From: Boletus sp. NGJ
Taxonomy: Eukaryota; Basidiomycota; Agaricomycetes; Boletales; Boletaceae
Reading direction: 5' to 3'
Assembly: GCA_019096195.1 (NCBI GenBank)
Contig: JAGTXK010000139.1
Coordinates: forward strand, 186,001-250,000
Length of the DNA stretch: 64,000 nucleotides
Position numbers and translations under genes: made by a program. This document shows positions 59,712 to 64,000 of this stretch, piece after piece (the stretch's first letter is position 1; every line of letters starts with the position of its first letter). The notes under the pieces are model-generated. The model did not search any database. It saw nothing but the letters and a program-made list of their open reading frames with translations, and had not been told where the DNA came from.

Positions 59712-60545
59712 ATGGCAAGTACCATCTGTCTGCATCTTCGCCGTCCATTTTGTCTCACATCCACATAGTCCATAATGGAATATAACGGTGGCTCCGTCAT
59801 AGCTATGGTTGGCAAGGATTGTGTCGCCATCGCCTCCGACCTACGGTTAGGCACCGAGGGATTGGGCATCTCATCCAACTTCCAGAGGGTACTTGTCTGA
59901 TACTTCCCTGTACCATGTTCACCTCTCACCCTTCTCCAGGTCTTTCCGGTGACCGACAGATTGTATGTCGGTCTCTCCGGACTCGGTACCGATGTCACCA
60001 CACTGTAAGTCGCCCGTCTGACCCGCAACGTCCCTATCTCAGGCATCGCAGACACGAGCGCTTCCGTTATCGCGTCAACATGTACACTATCAAAGAGGAA
60101 CGAGATATCCAACCAGAAACGTTTACACACGTGGTGTCCTCTACTCTCTACGAGCACCGTTTTGGACCATACTTTATCGAGCCCGTCATCGCTGGTCTTT
60201 CAAAGTCTCCTACAGGCACATTCAAGCCATTCATCGCTGCAACAGATCTCATAGGTTGCATAAACCTCGCCAAAGACTTTGTCGTCGCTGGGGTCGCCAG
60301 CTCAAAACTGTTCGGTGTTGCAGAGGGCCTTTGGGAACCTGACCTGGAACCAGAGGATCTCTTCGAGACTATTTCGCAGACTTTTTTGAACGCGGTCGAT
60401 CGAGATGCCTTTTCAGGCTGGGGTGTAATTGTACATCTCATGTGAGGGTTTTGCCCTTCATCATATTATATCTCCTGTCTGACTCTTCCCATTCAGTACC
60501 AAAGACAAAGTTCTATCTCGTACACTCAAGGCCAGAATGGACTGA
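59712..60545 (+). CDS. PUP3: 20S proteasome subunit beta-3
   Basis: Structural, non-catalytic beta subunit of the 20S core. The first coding exon is only ATG, followed by a GC-AG intron (59715-59768, donor atg|gcaagt, acceptor catag); the joined start MSIMEYNGGSVIAMVGKDC matches animal PSMB3 (MSIM.YNGG) closely. Without this exon translation could start at 59775 (MEYNGG). Then ASDLRLGTEGLGISSNFQRV, VFPVTDRLYVGLSGLGTDV, YEHRFGPYFIEPVIAGLS, and DRDAFSGWGVIVHLITKDK, ending TLKARMD. No propeptide, as usual. It is head-to-head with MOCS1, 119 bp between starts. Confidence 0.92.
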
Positions 60546-60766
60546 GTCGCTTTTGTAATACTTTTGTTGTAGACAATTCGTCTCGCCTTTACAATTGAAA
60601 CCAAACACTGCTGAACCAGCCATCAATTTCCCCCTTTCGCAGTGGGATAACCGTTGGAATCGTGATCAATCACTATAGATAATTGGGGTGGGACTCCAAA
60701 GCCAGCGCCGATAGAACTCTGCCAGAGTACGATCTAGTGGTGAACATTACCATCAACCTCGGCGGG

Positions 60767-62558
60767 ATGGCCTCGGCGCAGACGATAGATGCGATCCTGA
60801 GCGACCTGCGACTTCCAACGCGCACCTTTCCCCTCAGTTTTACAGAATCTTCGACCACCAATCCTCATGGAATCCGTGTAGGCCTCCCCACGTCGAAACC
60901 TCTTGGGCTTCCCAACGTCACTGCCATCATCCTCAATTGGTCTCGGTTAGATAACGTGGTTCGCATTGCATCTCTCCTGTGTGGGCCATGGTTAGATGAT
61001 ACCGTTGCTGAAGTATATGTCTGGAACAACAGTCCCCGGAAGCTGTCCAAAGAGGTTGGGCAACTGACCATTTTCTACCTCTGGTGCATGGAAGAAGCTT
61101 CGTCTGACGCTGCACTTAGATTTTCTCCAGTGCTCACTGTAACACACGGAAGCTCAAGATAGAGAATTCTCCGGAAAATCTGTATTTTTATGCTCGGTTC
61201 CTTGCATGCACCAAGGCGTCGACTCCATACTGTTTTATCCAGGTACGTTCCTCGTCTGCGTACATTCGGTCTTTTTTCCAATCAATTGTGGATGGTGATT
61301 GCAGGATGACGACTACGTCGTCTTGCCAGAGCTCATAAAGACGCTCCGCGTTCGAATAGCAGAGTCTTCACTGGGCGGAATATATCTTTTGCCACCGCAC
61401 GAGCATCTATCGAGTCGGCTGCGTACGACAGTGACATCAAACGGTATCCACACAGGCTTTGCGTGGCTAGGTCATGGTGCCATGATAAATCGCCAGCGAG
61501 CCCTCGGCTTTGTCTCTCTCTTGCATATTGATTCCCTTGGTATGACAGAGGAACAAATCAAAATGGCAGACAACTATTTCACTATCCTGACCAACGAAGT
61601 ACCAGAGATTTGGTTTGATCAAGGAATAGAGCTCGGGGGAGGTGAACCATTCACCGTCGGTCGCGAGGGAAACGAAAGGAACCGAATGCACATAGTAAGT
61701 TTCTCTCTCTACCGAAATATTAGATTCGGTCCACTGTGCAGGAACATGCATGTCGCTACCTGGACGAGATTGTAGCACCCCCGTTCTGTGTCGCACTGTC
61801 TAGCGACACTCACATCGCCAGCCTGGGGTTTATAAAAACGGATGATCACGTTTCCAATTCCTGCGATTACCATGTAAACCGCACAGCTGCCCTTGGTACA
61901 CCTTACCTGCTGGAAAGCAACATCAAACTGCTTCCTGATGATAATTTCTCCAACTGCCTTGCCGCGATAGACTTACTCGGGAACGAGGAAAGACGCATTA
62001 GGCTGATAGGAGAGGATGTAATGCTGCAGTACCAACAACATCCCCTTTCTTGTGCTGTGGATGGGAGCATCGGAACTGCGTTCCGCAGTCCTTATAGTGA
62101 GTTAAAGCTTGAGGGTCGTACCCTGAGCACTTTTTGAATGGTCCGTACAGACGCAAAAACAGGCGACTACATTCTCATTGACGTGCTGTCGACGTTCGAA
62201 TTCAAGGATTCCATAGTCGAGCTGGTTTTCCTCGTGGCTCCAAACAACGAGCAGATCCTTTGTAGATCGAAATATGAGTGCTCTCCCGACGGCAAATGCT
62301 GGGTAAGCGTCGTGATTGCACGACACGTGATGCTGAGGTGTAACGGATACGCAGCTCCCAGCGCCATACCAGCCCTTGTTTCGACGCCTGGTGGTGGCAG
62401 TAGGGTCAACCCGGGGCCGAGTTAATGATTTCCTGGAATGCAGCGCACGGATGGCGGGAAACCACGCTCGGTTCTTCAAGGCTACGGCTGGCGAAGATGT
62501 TTCTCTTCCATGGGTGATATATGAGGTGTGGGTGAGATCAGTGTCGCGGAATATGTAG
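60767..62558 (+). CDS. Glycosyltransferase-like protein (GT-A fold, possibly GT64-like)
   Basis: Starts with the first ATG after the proteasome gene, MASAQTIDAILSDLRLP; the frame is open further upstream to 60683 but without ATG, so an unseen 5' exon remains possible. Introns near 61142-61154, 61241-61304, 61694-61739, 62096-62149 and 62301-62357 join in phase. The strand VTAIILNWSRLDNVVRIASL, VAEVYVWNNSPRKL, YFYARFLACTKASTPYC and QDDDYVVLPELIKTL resemble the donor-binding and DxD segments of exostosin-type transferases. The rest (DQGIELGGGEPFTVGREGNE) is not diagnostic. No membrane anchor seen. Family is likely, subfamily uncertain. Confidence 0.6.
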
Positions 62559-62702
62559 AGTCGTAGCTTCAGTACTTATTCCATGGCATCAGCTTTGCTT
62601 AGCAAGTTTTCTTTGGCAACTCCGCAAGTTCTTCACACTGCTTTACGTCGCCTCATTGGTTTCATTCAACAACAACTTGTCTTCTCTGGGGCGGGTTCGA
62701 GG

Positions 62703-63919
62703 ATGCTCCAGCTGGCAGCAAAATTTGCATTTAAACCCGACATTGCATTTCGAGGAGCGCAACGCTCTATTTCAGTCCAGGTAGCGCACATGTATTCTCA
62801 AGGCTGCCATGCTAAGGACATCCGACAGACGCTGCTCCATGGCTCCCCAGACGCTCGGAAGGCAGGCGAGATTGAAGTACAGCAGCACTCAAGGCTTGTT
62901 GCGAGAGGGAAATATGTCCATGGATTCGAAGGTAGGAGCTCTTGGTGTATGTTAAATCGATGCATCTAATGGCCAAGTAGTCCATCAAGTGAAACCCGAT
63001 TCGGTTGACGAGTATAAGGCAGCTGCGTGCGTGGCTTTCTAGCAGAAGGTACTAGTAAATTCATGTTTCTCTTTGTAGCGAAAGGTACTATGCGGGGATC
63101 AAGGGTGACCCACGATTACATGTGAAGCTGACAGGCAGCTGGGAGACATTGGTTGGTAATCAAGACACGTTTGGTGAGGGTATCTCATTGTGTGCCGTAA
63201 CGGTGATTCATCCATCTTGTTTCCAACTGCAGTGCATATACTAGAATATGAGAACTATGCTGGTTATGACAAGACAGTGGAACTCATTAGAGGCTCAGAG
63301 GTAGTGCCCCCTGACTTTATTATGCTCGCGCATGGTGCTTATTCTCCTTGAGCACGCTAAATCTTACAAAGCGCTTCTTCCCTACGTATCCTCCCGTTCT
63401 ACACAGCTTGCTCAAGAATTTGCATTCTTTCCTACTGCACCACCACGTGCTCAAGGTGGTATTTTTGAACTCCGGAGTTACCAATTGAAGCCTGGTGTCC
63501 TTTTGGAATGGGAGAATACATGGTATGCTTCCGAGAGCCCGTCATGCATCATGTTTCAAGATTGATGGTGTTGCCAGGCGGAGAGGAATTGAAGCCCGTC
63601 GCAAATTTGTCGCACCAGTCGGAGCTTGGTTCTCGCAAATCGGAAGGCTCCACCAAGTCCATCACATGTGGCAATACCCGTCAGTGAGGGTCTAACTTTA
63701 GGTGGGAAATCGTTCTCACAGCTTTTTAGGAGCCTTGAAGCTCGGAAGGAAACGAGGGAGAAGGCCTGGCAGATCGACGGGTGGGCAGAGACGGTCTCCA
63801 AGGTACTTTATTCGTTGCGTATGGCAGTTGAAAGGCTAACGATGGTGTAGACCGCCCAACTCGCGAAAGAGATGGACTCGTTCATATTACTTCCTCTCCC
63901 ATACAGTCCTCTTAAGTAA
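62703..63919 (+). CDS. NIPSNAP family mitochondrial protein
   Basis: Mitochondrial protein with two ferredoxin-like dimeric alpha-beta domains; animal NIPSNAP1/2 act in mitophagy signalling. The start MLQLAAKFAFKPDIAFRG reads as a presequence; an upstream ATG at 62583 extends it by 40 residues but lies only 24 bp after the preceding stop. Family blocks: TLLHGSPDARKAGEIEVQQH, SRLVARGKYVHGFEVHQVKP, GSWETLVGNQDTFVHILEYE, NYAGYDKTVELIRGSE, YVSSRSTQLAQEFAFFPTAP, GGIFELRSYQLKPGVLLEWE, GAWFSQIGRLHQVHHMWQYP and the end LPLPYSPLK, all typical. At least five introns. Confidence 0.9.
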
Positions 63920-64000
63920 GGGTCCTCTTTTAGTCCCGTAGGCATTCCGCTCCGTCTTTCTTGTTTGGTTCAGACAAATCTGCTATTGTTTGTACGCTTC

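Overview
The window looks like a gene-dense nuclear segment from a basidiomycete fungus, probably Agaricomycotina. The evidence is the many short (about 45-60 nt) introns, very short intergenic gaps, mixed strands and the protein set: a Brh2/BRCA2-type recombination protein, a UCS-domain myosin chaperone with class I myosin, a fused MoaA-MoaC protein, a polyporopepsin-like protease and a NIPSNAP protein. I found no transposon, LTR element, viral remnant or CRISPR. Exon joins were made by hand from reading frames and GT/GC...AG sites, so internal boundaries are good but not verified.

Layout. 1-6.3 kb: 3' part of the mitochondrial processing peptidase alpha subunit, a secreted GH5 exo-beta-1,3-glucanase (-), a 1.7 kb spacer and UDP-GlcNAc pyrophosphorylase. 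6.5-12.2 kb: a taxilin-like coiled-coil protein (-) with a SUMO-like domain embedded in it, head-to-head with BRCA2/Brh2, then a tRNA-Trp (-). 12.3-19.8 kb: oxaloacetate-type mitochondrial carrier (-), head-to-head with the sorting-nexin MDM1, which converges on TRM6/GCD10 (-). 20-28.5 kb: She4/UNC-45 chaperone, an acidic EF-hand-like protein, PMP3 (-) and myosin-I. 28.7-34.5 kb: a coiled-coil/low-complexity protein (-), riboflavin synthase (-), a single-span membrane protein (-) and a RING-H2 E3 ligase. 34.9-39 kb: aspartic protease (-) and an ARMT1-type DUF89 phosphatase (-). 39.4-48.1 kb: a small unknown protein, D-amino-acid oxidase, a very long coiled-coil protein and the Golgi SNARE GOS1. 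48.2-55.4 kb: TatD-like Scn1 (-), TRM5, the Ca2+-regulated Asp/Glu carrier AGC1 and a TXNDC17-like thioredoxin. 56-63.9 kb: a GNAT acetyltransferase, MOCS1 (-), proteasome beta-3 (PUP3), a glycosyltransferase-like protein and NIPSNAP.

The genes are mostly housekeeping. Links worth noting: the myosin chaperone SHE4 lies close to its likely client myosin-I; two tRNA-methylation genes (TRM6, TRM5) and several mitochondrial genes (MPP, two carriers, NIPSNAP) are present; at least seven head-to-head pairs share promoters of about 90-200 bp. The most unusual items are the SUMO-like domain inside a taxilin coiled coil, two genes whose first coding exon is only the ATG, two GC-AG introns, an intron bounded by a tandem repeat, and an apparent one-base frame break near the AGC1 N-terminus.
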